Notes under the pieces: model-generated
Told to the model about the DNA's origin: nothing
Seen by the model: the letters and a program-made list of their open reading frames with translations, nothing else
Databases searched by the model: none
Made by a program: the position numbers and the translations under genes
DNA from: Paracamarosporium sp. OC-R06-R3
Lineage: Eukaryota; Ascomycota; Dothideomycetes; Pleosporales; Didymosphaeriaceae
NCBI GenBank assembly: GCA_019828545.1
Contig: JACVRA010000375.1
Coordinates: 1 to 12,242 of the forward strand
Length of the DNA stretch: 12,242 nucleotides
Direction of reading: 5' to 3'
Part shown: positions 1-10,412 of the stretch, one piece after another
Layout: the number at the start of each line of letters is the position of its first letter
Numbering within the stretch: position 1 is the stretch's first letter

Positions 1-2010
1 AAGGTCTATACTAAGTATACTTTAGGTAGAGGTATATAGGAGTACGTAATAAGAGGTAAACTAAAGATTAATTAACTAGCCTATAGGCCTAGTATAAAAG
101 GATACTAAAAAGCTACTAAATTTACTAAGAGCTAAGAGCTGGCTATATAGGTAGACTTAATCTATATTGCCAAGATCTTAATTATTTAAGCCCCTAATAA
201 TTATATATATATTGGCTTAACGTTGGATCTACTCTAGAGCTTAATAGGATTAATAGGATTAAGCTTAAGTCTTATTATAGGACGTTACTTTATTAATATT
301 TAAGTACTTATAAAGATAATAAAGTAGAAAGAAAAGCTAATAAGTATTATAATATCTTATATAAAATAATAGCTAACTAAAGAACCTAAAAAAGTCTTAA
401 ATTATAATAATAATAAGCCTATACTATATAAAGACCTAGTACCTATACTATAGATAAAGTATAATAATAAGGCTAAAAATATATTTTATATCCTTTAATA
501 AAGTATTCTTTATTATATATAGAAAAAGATAAAAGACTTTATTAGTACTATACTAGTATACTATCTTTATAAGTTTCTAAGTAGAAACTACAATGCCTAC
601 AACATATAATTTAAATATAAGATATAAAGAAAGTTACTCTTTATTATTATAAACTTTATAGGGCCAATGCTATAGTATAAGTATATAGTAAATCCTATTT
701 TAAAGGGGATTTATAAGATTAGTCTACCTATAATTATATAAATAGTATAGGATTTTATTTACTAAATTTTAGAAGTACTAAATAACTTAGCTCTTTAATT
801 TAAAAGTATAGATAAAAAGCTACTCTTTATACTATAGCTAGTTATTATACAATAAATCTCTAAGTAATAGGATAATATATTAAATAGTTATAGTAAAGAT
901 AAATAGCCTTTTACTATTTACCTAATAAGAGAATAGTATATAGTAACTAGGCCGTTACTTTAAATACTAAGTAGTAATGCCTTAATATAAGGGTAGGTAG
1001 TAGTAGTAGTATAGAAGTATACCCCCCTCCTTTAGGTTTTAAAAGAATTAGATATATATAAATCTATTAAGAAGCCAGCTATTATCTAATTACTAAAGTA
1101 TAAATTAAAGGTAACGCTAGGCATAAGGGCATCTATATAGATAGAAGGGTAAAGCCAAGAAGTAATTAACTTTATACTAAATAGATTAAATAATCTTTAT
1201 AAACAGCACCGTTATAGGCGTATAGTTAAATAGTAAAAAGTTAAAATATATTATACTTTTCTATTTATAGATACTTATTAGGCTATTAATTTATTAAAAG
1301 TCCCTTCTTTATTATACGCTTCTACCGGCTTAGGATATTAAAGACAATTAGTATTAATAAAGTATAAAAAATAATAACTATAAATTAAGTTAAAATCTAC
1401 TATAGAAGCTTTAACGTAGGAATATAATTATAATTAATACTAGTACTTATAGAGAATAGGTATTATATAATATATAAGTATTTTTAACGTTTATTTTTAC
1501 TATAGTTTACCCCTAGAGGTAAGTAGATATAATAAGATTATATTTTTAAATCTTATAGGCAACTACTTTATATTTTCTTCTTATAAAAAATTACTCCTCT
1601 CTAAAAGTTCTATAATAGATTTTAATATATTTAATAATAAACCTTTAGACTTAAGTCTACTCTTTAGTATTAATAATATATAGCTAAGTTTACTATCTAC
1701 TATAACTATAATATAATTAATAAATAAGTAATAGAGTAATAGTAGCCTAAATAATAGCTTTAAAGATAATAATAAACTTTATAAGGATACCTTAGTATAT
1801 AATATTAAAGATAATAGTAGTAAGAGCACTTTTAGTAATAAAAAATATATACTTATTATATTAAACTAATATTTATAAAAGATAAACTACGTAAAAGGTA
1901 ATTATAAGCTAAAGAGTAAAAATATATATAGTATTATAGAAGGTAGTTAATTAAATAGTAGTATAGAACTTTATTATAGTAATTAAAAGTACCTTCTTTA
2001 ATAAAGATAA
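1..2010 (+). pseudogene. Possible degenerate reading frame, unrecognised, left-truncated
   Basis: I do not recognise this product. The phase with codons starting at 1, 4, 7 and so on reads as protein-like text interrupted by roughly one stop per ten codons, all TAA or TAG. Its best stretch is 1471-1680, with 70 codons and no stop. A second stretch of about 46 codons in the Asn/Ser/Lys-rich part (about 1738-1870) resembles a decayed acidic, serine-rich tail (Asp to Asn and Glu to Lys are expected RIP outcomes). Around 1039-1345 the phase keeps a basic segment with Gln-His-Arg-Tyr-Arg-Arg near 1201. No helicase, polymerase, integrase or protease motif was found. Overall stop density is no lower than expected for TpA-rich DNA, so only the long open runs support coding ancestry. 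An antisense origin cannot be excluded for 1-300, where the minus strand also reads well. Confidence 0.25.
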
Positions 2011-5000
2011 AGCTATTAATATACTCTAAAGATAATATATAATTAACTATAGAAGTAGAAAAGCTAGCTTATAAGTAGCTATACTTAATAATAATTATAT
2101 TTCTTTATTTTTCCTTAATCTTTTTATTATTATTAGACGGCTACTAAAGCCAATTATATAGCCATTAAGTTAATTCTTTAATAATATTATAATTAGCTTT
2201 AGAAACTAGTAAGCCTTTTATAGTAATAAGTATATTTATAAACTAATATTTAACCTAGAGTATTAAATATTCTAACTAATAATAACTACTATAAGAAAGG
2301 CTTAGTATATTATTATATACTCTATTACTAATATACCTAAAGAACTACTATTATAAAATATACTTTAAAAACGTTGTAAGAAATCCTTTTAATCTAGTGC
2401 TTTACTATATTACTATATATAAGTCTTAGCCTTATATATTAAGTAAGTGTTTTTTAATAGTAAGCTATTAGAGAAGGGCATAAAGCCGTCTTAAAAACTT
2501 AATAGTCCCTATATATAAAAGATTACCTTTAATAAGTAAATAATCTTCTAGGAGAAGTTTATACTAGCGTGGCCTACCTATATATAATAGAGTACGTAGG
2601 ATACTTTTTAAATAAAAAACTAGTCTACCTTTTATATATATAATTATAGTATAAATATTAAGATTAAAGTAACTAAGTAGATGTAATCTATATTAAAGGA
2701 GACCTAACTTTAGCCTATTAAGGAAGTATTTAACTCTAATAAAAAGGCTATAAAGCTTAAAGATAACGTTATTTATAATAGATAGTTTAGTAAGAAAGTA
2801 TTAAAAGTAAGTATTATTCTTTATATTAACTATAATTACTAAAGTCTATTTACTAGTAGACTAGACTAGCTTAAGACGGAGTTAAAGTAAAAGTATATAT
2901 TAAATAATATTAATACTATATTATATATACTAGTAGTTAATATTAATTATTTAAATAAATAATCTATAGACTTATATAATAAGTTAACGTGTTATCTTCT
3001 AGTTAACTAAAATAGAGTACTTTATAAGTTTTAAAAACTATAAGACTTTACCTTTTACTCTTTAGTATTTTATCTAGTCTATAGTAATTTCTTATTACTT
3101 TAGTCTTTAGTCTTTTTAATAGACAATCTTTTTACTATTATATAAAAAAATATAAGCTACTAGTATAATAAATTAAGTATATTAAATTATAAATACTTTT
3201 AAGGTTACTTTAATATTAAAAGGAGTATTTAATATAAATTAAATAATTTATTTATAACTAAAGGTATTACTACTACTATATTAATATTATCTAATTATAA
3301 TAGGGCTTTGTCTACTTATATAGCATTTAAGTAAGACTATCTCTTATAGTATTTAAGAGGGTAGCTTACCCCTAATAATCTTAAATTATTAAAGCCTTTT
3401 ACTTAAGAGTAATAGTATATTAAGTAGACTATACTAAAAAAAAAATATATTTTTAAGATAGAGTAGGTCCTTTCTATATAGGTATTATAGTTAAGTAATA
3501 AAAAGTAAAACTTTTTAGCTATTCTTAATTTTATTTTTTAATTAATACGTTTCTTCTTTAAAGAGTTATAGTATTATATATATCTTTTTTATTTCTTTAG
3601 GCTATTTATATTTCCTAGTATTCTATCCTCTTTTATAAGCCTATTTAGTAGAGTAATTAATAGTATTTATACTTAATTTAAGGCTATTAACTCTTAAGGG
3701 CTATATATTATATTAGTAGAAAACGTATTAGCTATTAATTAACTAAGAAGCTACTACTTTATAGGATTTTTAAAATTATTAATAAACTTAGTGCTTATAC
3801 TACTTAAAATAATTAATAGTATTAAGTAAAGTATATAGCCATTTATTAATCCTAGTATACTTAACCTATAAGGTACTAATAACCTAAGCTTAGTATAATA
3901 GCCTTAGTAGTAGAATAGACAACCTATAATAATATATATAGCCTCTTTAGTATTTTATTATAGGCTAGTAGTTGTAGTTAACTACTATAGTAAGATATAG
4001 TTTAATAAACTAAGTAAACTAAGAGTATAAGGGCTAAATAATACTACTAAATTCCTTAAAAAGGTTTTTAAAGAACTATAAAAGTTTTAAATAATTATAT
4101 TTATTACCTACTACTACTATTAAGTATTAAATAAAGGTAGTTAAAGCTATAGATTAAGTAATAGTTAGGGAATACTATAACTATTAAAAAACTAGTAAGA
4201 GTAAATAAGGTAATAGGTATAGGCTAAACATTTCTTCTTATAAGTATAAGTAAATAAAATATTATAATTAATATAATAAAACTATTAATAAGTAGTAAAA
4301 AGTATAAGTTAATCTTTTTACTAGTTTTATTAAAAGAGTTTATAATGCCATTTACTATATTATTTAAAATACAATAGGACTTTATATAGGACTTATATAA
4401 TAGCTATATATAATTTAAATAAATAGTAGGAAGGCTATTTTATTTATAAAATATAACTTAGTTTTTAATACTCTATACTACTATAAGGTATATAAGGGTA
4501 AAGGTAATAAGTAAAGACTAATAGATTAGTATATTAACTATAGCTATACTTATATATTAAATTAAGTATATACTAGGTTTATACTAGTTAAAGCTTAGCT
4601 ACTAAAGGGTTACTTAGCTAGTAAAATTAATGCCTATAGCTTTAATAATTATAGTAAGGCCTAGTAGCCTTAAGTATACTACTATTAAGGCTAAACACTA
4701 GGTAAAGTATTAATGCCTATAAAAAAGTAAGATTAATTTTAGTTATATAATCCCCTTTAATGCAATACTATAATTAGTTAAGGATAGATTTTAATAGTAT
4801 AAAAAGGTATTTTAAATAAATAATTAAGGTATACTAAAGTACTATTAAACGGCCTAATAATATTTTATAGTATATTTAAATAATTTACTTTATAATATTC
4901 TACTTATAATAGTATTAATACTAGTCTTGTTATCTATAACATCTATTATAGTATTTAAGGTATAAGTATTTAATATAAGACCTAAAAAGGACTATTCTAT

Positions 5001-5702
5001 ATTTATAGTAAACCTAGTAACTAAAATACTTTAGTTTCTATAGCCTAAAGCCTTTTTATAAGATATTAATAACAGCCTTATACTCTATATACTAAATATA
5101 ATAAAGAAAATTAATAAGTTCTCTAAAGAAAGAAGAGACGAGCTTAGTTAATAATTAACCCTATAAAATATAAGGGCGTTAATAATTGCCTACTTAAGAA
5201 GCTAAGTTAGATTAAGGTTATTTAGGGCAACTAAAATAGTTTATATAATAGTAAGGTTATACTTTAAGATTAAGAAATACTATTAATATAAAGAAGGGAA
5301 CTAATATTATTATAGTTTAATATAAAAGGATTTATTAACTTTATATTTTATAGCTATAATAAAATCTAGTTTAAACACTATACTTTTATTATTATAAAAT
5401 AGTAGAGATAACTTAATTAATTTTTATCTTCTTCTTTATAGCTTCTTTTTATCTATACTTACTTATAATAGTAGTAAGGAATTATTTATAGTAAAAATAA
5501 GTTTCTTAATAAAATAGTAAGAAGTTAATTATTTTAAAATATTAATAATACTTTAATTAGTAAATATTATTACTTATAAATAAAGTTTTATACTTTAGTT
5601 TTACTTTCTTTATAATACTAATACTACTATAGATTATAAGAATAGGCTTTAGTAAGAGTAAGAATATAAAATTAACTAATTTAAAAGTAAATAGATAATT
5701 AA
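2011..5702. other. RIP-saturated stretch with no assignable gene
   Basis: These 3.7 kb are extremely TpA-rich and carry no intact ORF. Around 2133-2990, both a + phase (codons starting at positions divisible by 3) and an opposite-strand phase read as protein-like, with about 15 and 17 stops in some 180 codons. The true coding strand therefore cannot be chosen. The region 4020-5390 also has a + phase with protein-like runs. I looked for RT catalytic Asp pairs, integrase, RNase H, copia-type signatures and RecQ motifs in decayed form and recognised none. It may be a dead retroelement or gene belonging to a repeated family, but nothing in the bases proves which. Confidence 0.4.
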
Positions 5703-5953
5703 AGTAGTATAAATAAGTATAATATAATACTCTTTTTAGTTAACTTAAAGCTATATTATTAAGGTAATATAAAACGTAGCTAAATACTCTTTTAATTAAC
5801 TCTAAACTATATTATTAAGATAGTATAAAATGTAGCCAAACGCTCTTTTAACTAGCTTAAAGCTATATTATTAAGGTAGTATAAAATATAGCCAAATGCT
5901 CTTTTAATTAGCTTAAAGCTTAATTATAAAAGTAGTATAAATAAGTATAATAC
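5703..5953. repeat. 56-bp tandem repeat array
   Basis: Three consecutive units start with ctctttt at 5730 (57 bp, one extra T), 5787 (56 bp) and 5843 (56 bp). A fourth partial unit starts at 5899. Each contains an element close to ctatattattaagg followed by agtataaaa and gtagc-aaa. The array is bracketed by two near-identical segments, at 5703-5724 and 5931-5952, sharing agtagtataaataagtata. This suggests older, diverged units at each end. Differences between copies are almost all C/T or G/A, as expected from RIP acting after amplification; copies 2 and 3 keep a CpA (gccaaa) that copy 1 has lost (gctaaa). The unit is not a multiple of three, so a coding origin is unlikely. Confidence 0.85.
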
Positions 5954-6180
5954 TATTTCTAAGCTTAAATAAGTCTTTATAAGAAACTTAAGGCCTTTAG
6001 ATCTACTATACTAATATTATTATAAATAATAAGGATAGGCCTTAGTAAAAGTAAAGGTATAAAATTTTCTTTTAATTCTTAAACGTATAGTAGCTATAAT
6101 CCTAAAATATAATCTAGCTATACTTTTTAGCCAGTATAAAGTCTAATTATTAATATAGTATAAAGCCTAGCTAGGCTAAA

Positions 6181-6222
6181 GTATTAATTAACCTAATACT
6201 AGATTCTAATAATAGGCCTAAG
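6181..6222. repeat. Isolated copy of the 42-bp repeat unit
   Basis: This segment has the same sequence as the units of the array at 6327-6521, including ttaacctaatactagattc and aataataggcctaag. It is separated from that array by about 104 bases of unrelated T-rich sequence. A 12-base perfect palindrome, gcctagctaggc, lies just upstream at 6165-6176. The separated copy suggests the array was once longer, or that the spacer was inserted or diverged beyond recognition. Confidence 0.8.
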
Positions 6223-6326
6223 CTAATTAATTTTTTCTTTTTAATTTCTAGACTTTCTTTTATCTCTATTACTTATAATTAACGTAAATAATTTACTTAA
6301 TTATATATAATAGAGAGCTTTATTAA

Positions 6327-6521
6327 AACGCTAATTAACCTAATACTAAATTCTAATAATAGGCCTAAGGTACTAATTAACCTAATACTAGATTCTAATA
6401 ATAGACTTAAGGTATTAATTAACCTAATACTAAATTCTAGTAATAAGTCTAAGGTACTAATTAACTTAATACTAAATTTTAATAATAGGCTTAAGGTACT
6501 AATTAACCTAATACTAGATTT
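6327..6521. repeat. 42-bp tandem repeat array
   Basis: Four full units (6327-6368, 6369-6410, 6411-6452, 6453-6494) and a 27-base partial unit (6495-6521) follow head to tail. Each starts near ggtactaattaacctaatac and ends near aataggcctaa. The copies differ at only a few sites, mostly G/A or C/T (actagatt versus actaaatt, ggcctaa versus gacttaa, cctaat versus cttaat). These are consistent with scattered RIP or ordinary transitions after expansion. The period equals 14 codons, so the array could have encoded a 14-residue protein repeat. It is equally compatible with a non-coding minisatellite. Confidence 0.9.
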
Positions 6522-7439
6522 CCTTTAATTTTTAATACCTCTACTTAATTTAATCTAGTCTTCTTAGTATATAACCTACTATAAGGTATTTATAGCTAAG
6601 AGGTATTTACTTCTTAAGGGATAGTAGTATCTTAATAGTCTATAGATAAACTAAGAGTATAAAAAAAAAAGAATTAAATTTAGTATAAAATAGATTACTT
6701 TTACTAAATAGGCCCTATACTATAATTAAATAACTTAGTTAAGGTATAAAACTAAAATAAACTTAAAATTTAAACCTAAAATCTTTAGAATTCTTTTATA
6801 TTTTTTATAAGATATTTTATTTTTTACTATATTAGTAATCTACCTTTTTAAGAATTATATAAACTTTAATAAATATATAGTATAAAGACTAAAGTAGTAT
6901 AATAGTTTAATCTAAAATAACTTAAAAATATTAAATAATATTTTAATAGTAGTATCTTTTTATTAGGAATAATATATTTATACTAAATAATTTTACTACG
7001 TATTTTTAAAAATAGGAATAATATTTTAAAAGTAGTTATAGTAATATTTTAATAAGTTTTTAAAAGCTAATTAACTTAAAATTTTAATTAAAGACTCTAT
7101 GCGTTAACTTATATATCCTAGTTAATTTATAAGGTAAGAAATTATATAGTTATATACATTAAGGTTATATATAAGGGTTAAGGTAAATATATTAAAGTAG
7201 TAATTAAATATTAAAATCCCTTCTAAGATAAAAACTAATATAAAGTAGAAGCCAAGACGTATTAGAATATAAAGAATTCTAGATATTAAAAAGGCTATAT
7301 AGTATAATAGGTAGGGCTTAAGTAGTTATAATTAAGGTTTATATAGTTGCCATTACTTAATATTACCTATAACGTAGCTAGTAGCCTATTAAACTACCTA
7401 TATATTAAGTAGTAATTATAATAGTAAACTATATAATTA
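6522..7439. other. AT-rich gap without recognisable gene
   Basis: This stretch separates the 42-bp repeats from the helicase pseudogene. It is TpA-rich in all frames and dense in stops on both strands, with poly-A and T runs (for example near 6661). It would have contained the promoter and 5' untranslated region of the helicase gene if the start lay near 7440. No promoter element survives that I would trust. The phase of the downstream pseudogene becomes stop-dense upstream of about 7440, which is why I place the gene's beginning there. Confidence 0.45.
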
Positions 7440-8105
7440 TTAACTATTATAATATATTAGTATAATCTATAATTTATTATAGTACCTATAATCTATTTAT
7501 AAATCTATAGTTTATTATAAGACTATTAAAGACCTAGCTATAGACACGTTAAGTTTAAAATTATAGTAAAGAGTAGTATTATAAATAAGTATTTTAAATA
7601 TTTACTTAAGTATTTATTAGTAATTTATAAAGAATATAGGTATAGCGTTTTACTAAGCTACGCTAGGAGCTATTTACTATATACCTATAAAGGGGTTAAA
7701 CGTAAGTAAGCTTAGTTAATAGCTAATAAGCTTAAGAATTAGGCTAGTTTAATATAGTATACTAGTAAGCTTAAAGTACCTAGTTAAAGTATTAAGCCTA
7801 TTAGTTAGTTACTTATATATATAGATAGAATAATATATTAATTAACTTTAAACTAGTATTACTAAATTATTTAAAGTTTTTAAAGTATAAAGAATTATTA
7901 GTAAGAGGTCTATAGGTAGTTACTAGTAGGTAGAAGTGGCTACCTACGTTAATTAAAAAAGTAAGATATATAACTATGTAGTAACTAAGAGTAGAGGCGC
8001 GTCCATTATTAGTAGTTATTTACCTAGGGCACTAGATTATAGTATTTTAAAGTCTACTAGCCCAAATCCACCCCTAAACCTATAGATAGCAAGATAGTAT
8101 AGGGG
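7440..8105 (+). other. N-terminal zinc-finger-like part of the dead helicase
   Basis: In the helicase phase, this part reads like the N-termini of fungal relatives that carry Cys/His fingers (the group often labelled DUF3505). Landmarks are a Tyr-Lys-Glu-Tyr-Arg stretch followed by Leu-Leu-Ser-Tyr-Ala-Arg-Ser near 7635-7680, a Lys-Ser-Ile-Lys-Asn-Tyr run near 7893, and Arg-Arg-Val-His near 7998. The last precedes Leu-Phe-Thr-stop-Gly-Thr-Arg-Leu-stop-Tyr-Phe-Lys-Val. Cys and His codons become Tyr codons under RIP, so the actual zinc ligands cannot be counted with certainty. About 24 stops fall between 7560 and 8060, more than in the milder island that follows. Confidence 0.6.
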
Positions 8106-8600
8106 CGAGTTATTAAAAGTATAGATAGGGCATGGGCCAACGTACAGAAGCGGGCAGAGACGACGATCCAGGATGGCACGCAGGACGAGGTAAACCCATG
8201 GCTGGAGCGGACTAGGTGGATGCCATATTTAGTGGACATAGAGCGGCCGGCGTTGTTGGCAAGCGTAGAAGAGCCCAAAGCGGAAGAGGAGCCGGTAGCA
8301 GCTGCCATATAGGAAGCCATAGATGGATTGGCGTGGTTTAACCAGGCGTTGGTCATCCACCGTACGGGGATATTTGTGCGACTGGAAGTGATCTAGATAG
8401 AGAAGTATTAAACAAAGTTCTAGCCATTATAGCCGTATATAAACGAGAAGTTAATTAGCGACCACGCCAAGCTATAGAAGTAGACGTTGATGTTTTTTTA
8501 GTAGACCTAGTAGGAGTACGTATAGAAGAGCCTTAAGTACTAGTTTACTAAGTAGCAACGCAAGGCATAGAAGGCATTAGTAAAGGTAATAGGAGTAGTA
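8057..8600 (+). other. Low-RIP island, 5' part of the dead helicase
   Basis: Here CpA and TpG reappear in number (ggcacgcaggac, gatggc, ccaacg) and GC content rises sharply compared with both flanks. The helicase phase is nearly readable: after TAG at 8100 it is open until TAG at 8310, then open again to TAG at 8394. The visible order is Asn-Pro-Trp-Leu-Glu-Arg-Thr-Arg-Trp (from 8193), a Glu/Pro-rich linker, then Val-Ile-His-Arg-Thr-Gly-Ile-Phe-Val-Arg-Leu-Glu just before 8394. The damage resumes gradually to 8600 and becomes saturating after about 8640. The island also hosts a long opposite-strand ORF, which is a shadow. Confidence 0.8.
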
Positions 8601-9539
8601 AACAAGAAAGAATAGGAAGAAGAACTAAGTAAAGATATAAATAAAAAAATAATAGATAATATAAATAATATAATAGAAAAGATAAAAGTATAATAAATAA
8701 AGGAGGTTAAAATTATTACTAAGCTAAAAACGTTATTAAGGGTTAAGAAAGTATACTTAGTATTTTATATTATATTATTAAGCTAGTCTATTACCTATAA
8801 AGAGTACGACAGCCCATTAGTATATATATTAGCTATATTAGGAATTAAAAAGGATAAGTAAAAGGGCGTTAAGTAGTATCTACCTATATTATTAATTATT
8901 ATTAAAGTTGCCTAGTTTATAGTTATATAATAGGTATTAAAGTTATTAAAGCCATTTAAAGGAGATAATATAAATAGTAATAGTATATATAAAAGTATTA
9001 ATAAAAGTACTTTATAATAATGTTAATTAAAAGGGTATTTATAGTACGTCTAGTAGATAATAGATAAGTTTATAGTTTATAGTAGCTATAGCCCTATATA
9101 GTAGATATTAAATTTATAAATATATAAGTTAAAGATCTATTATAATATAATATTACGTAGCTATATAAAGTAGGTAGAGTAGAATAAGTTATTATATAAA
9201 AAACTATAATTTACTATAGTCTAGTTTTATAATATAATATATAGGTTAATTAGAAAAAGTAGATAAATATTAATAAATAATTTATTATTTAATAATAGCC
9301 TATTTACTAAATTTATCTCTAGTATACTATAAAAGTATTTACGTAACAACCTAATTAATAAGTAACTTAAGTAGAATTTTTTAAAAGACTAGTAAACCTA
9401 GTTACCTATAAATAAAGAGTAGTAGTTATTTAAGTAAATTAATTAAATTAATTATATTAAAAACTAGTTTATAAAGCTAAACACCTATTTAAGTATTAAC
9501 TAATAAGAGGTTAAGTAGTATATAAATAGAATAGTTATA

Positions 9540-10060
9540 TTTAAAAAAAAGTTAATTATATTAATATATATTATAGATAGCTAGCTAGTAAGAGGCCTAA
9601 AGATTATAAATATTTAGTATAATAATATAGTTAAGAGGGACTACTATAATATATTTATTAAAAATAGTAAGGTAGTATTTATAATAAAATACTATAAGGG
9701 GTATATAGTTAATAGTAATATTAAAATTATCTACTAATATTTATTATATAAGGTAGATAAGCTATTAGTATATTATATATAATTAGTATTGCCATTTTAG
9801 TAGTAGATAAAGGTTATAATATAAAAAAAAAAAATAATTTTATTATATATATAGCTAGTTAACCTTAGTAGACGTAAGTAAATAATAGATAGACTATAGA
9901 AGACATTAAAGTATAAGATTAATATTAAATTAAACTAGCTATTAATAATTATAATATATTATAAGATTATAATTAAGATTAGTTAATAGTTTTTATATAG
10001 ATTTACAGCATTTTAACTAGATAAAGGTAATAAAAATAATAGATAGAATAAAAAAAATAT
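9540..10060 (+). other. Recombinase-like middle region of the dead helicase
   Basis: In phase, stop-Leu-Val-Arg-Gly-Leu-Lys-Ile at 9582-9605 matches a conserved Gln-Pro-Ala-Arg-Gly-Pro-Glu-Ile motif of these fungal proteins once C-to-T and G-to-A changes are allowed. Tyr-Tyr-Lys-Gly-Tyr at 9690-9704 matches a His-Lys-Gly-Tyr motif, with His now Tyr. A Leu-Pro-Phe segment follows near 9792, and Tyr-Arg-Phe-Thr-Ala-Phe lies at 9996-10013. An invariant Arg followed at distance by His-x-x-Tyr/Arg is reminiscent of tyrosine recombinases such as Cryptons, and I infer a relationship. The catalytic tyrosine is not identifiable. What is certain is only that the segment belongs to the same protein and keeps its phase. 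Confidence 0.6.
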
Positions 10061-10412
10061 TATAAAATTAATAGTTAATTTATAAATAGGATATATAATA
10101 TATATAGTAGATATAATATATATATAAAGTATTATAAAATAGACTAAAGTAGTAGTAGATAGGTAGTAGTAGTTTTAAATATTAAGTATAAATTAATATT
10201 AATTTTTAAGGTTTCTATTAGACGTTTAAAGAGATAATTATAGAAAGTAAAAGAGAACCCCATTTAAAAGTAAAGTAAATAAGGCTAAAATTAATTAATT
10301 AAAAAGACTAAAAAAGGTAAATACTACTAAGTAATTATAGTATATAGTAAATAAGATAGTAATATTCTATAGTATTTAAAAAAAAGCTATTAAGGCCATT
10401 TTAAGTAAAAAG

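Noticed and set aside
240..264. Telomere-like repeat (two copies of taataggatt)
   Set aside because: Only two copies, and the unit is not TTAGGG or its RIP derivative in register. It is likely chance in TpA-rich DNA.
2011..5702. LTR retrotransposon polyprotein
   Set aside because: A retroelement would be the usual RIP target, but I found no decayed reverse-transcriptase, RNase H or integrase signature, and no pair of long terminal repeats.
6165..6176. Palindrome gcctagctaggc as a regulatory or integration site
   Set aside because: A single 12-base palindrome whose flanks do not extend the symmetry; no evidence of function.
5703..6521. CRISPR array
   Set aside because: The units are contiguous tandem repeats without unique spacers, and the sequence context is fungal.
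7530..8050. Alternative + phase (codons at 7531, 7534 and so on) reading as protein-like text across the helicase N-terminus
   Set aside because: It does not connect in phase with the Asn-Pro-Trp-Leu-Glu-Arg segment at 8193, whereas the phase divisible by 3 does so without any shift.
8057..8356. 99-codon ORF on the minus strand
   Set aside because: It lies opposite the low-RIP 5' island of the helicase pseudogene, whose + phase carries the recognisable family motifs. The ORF is open only because the island retains GC-rich sequence.
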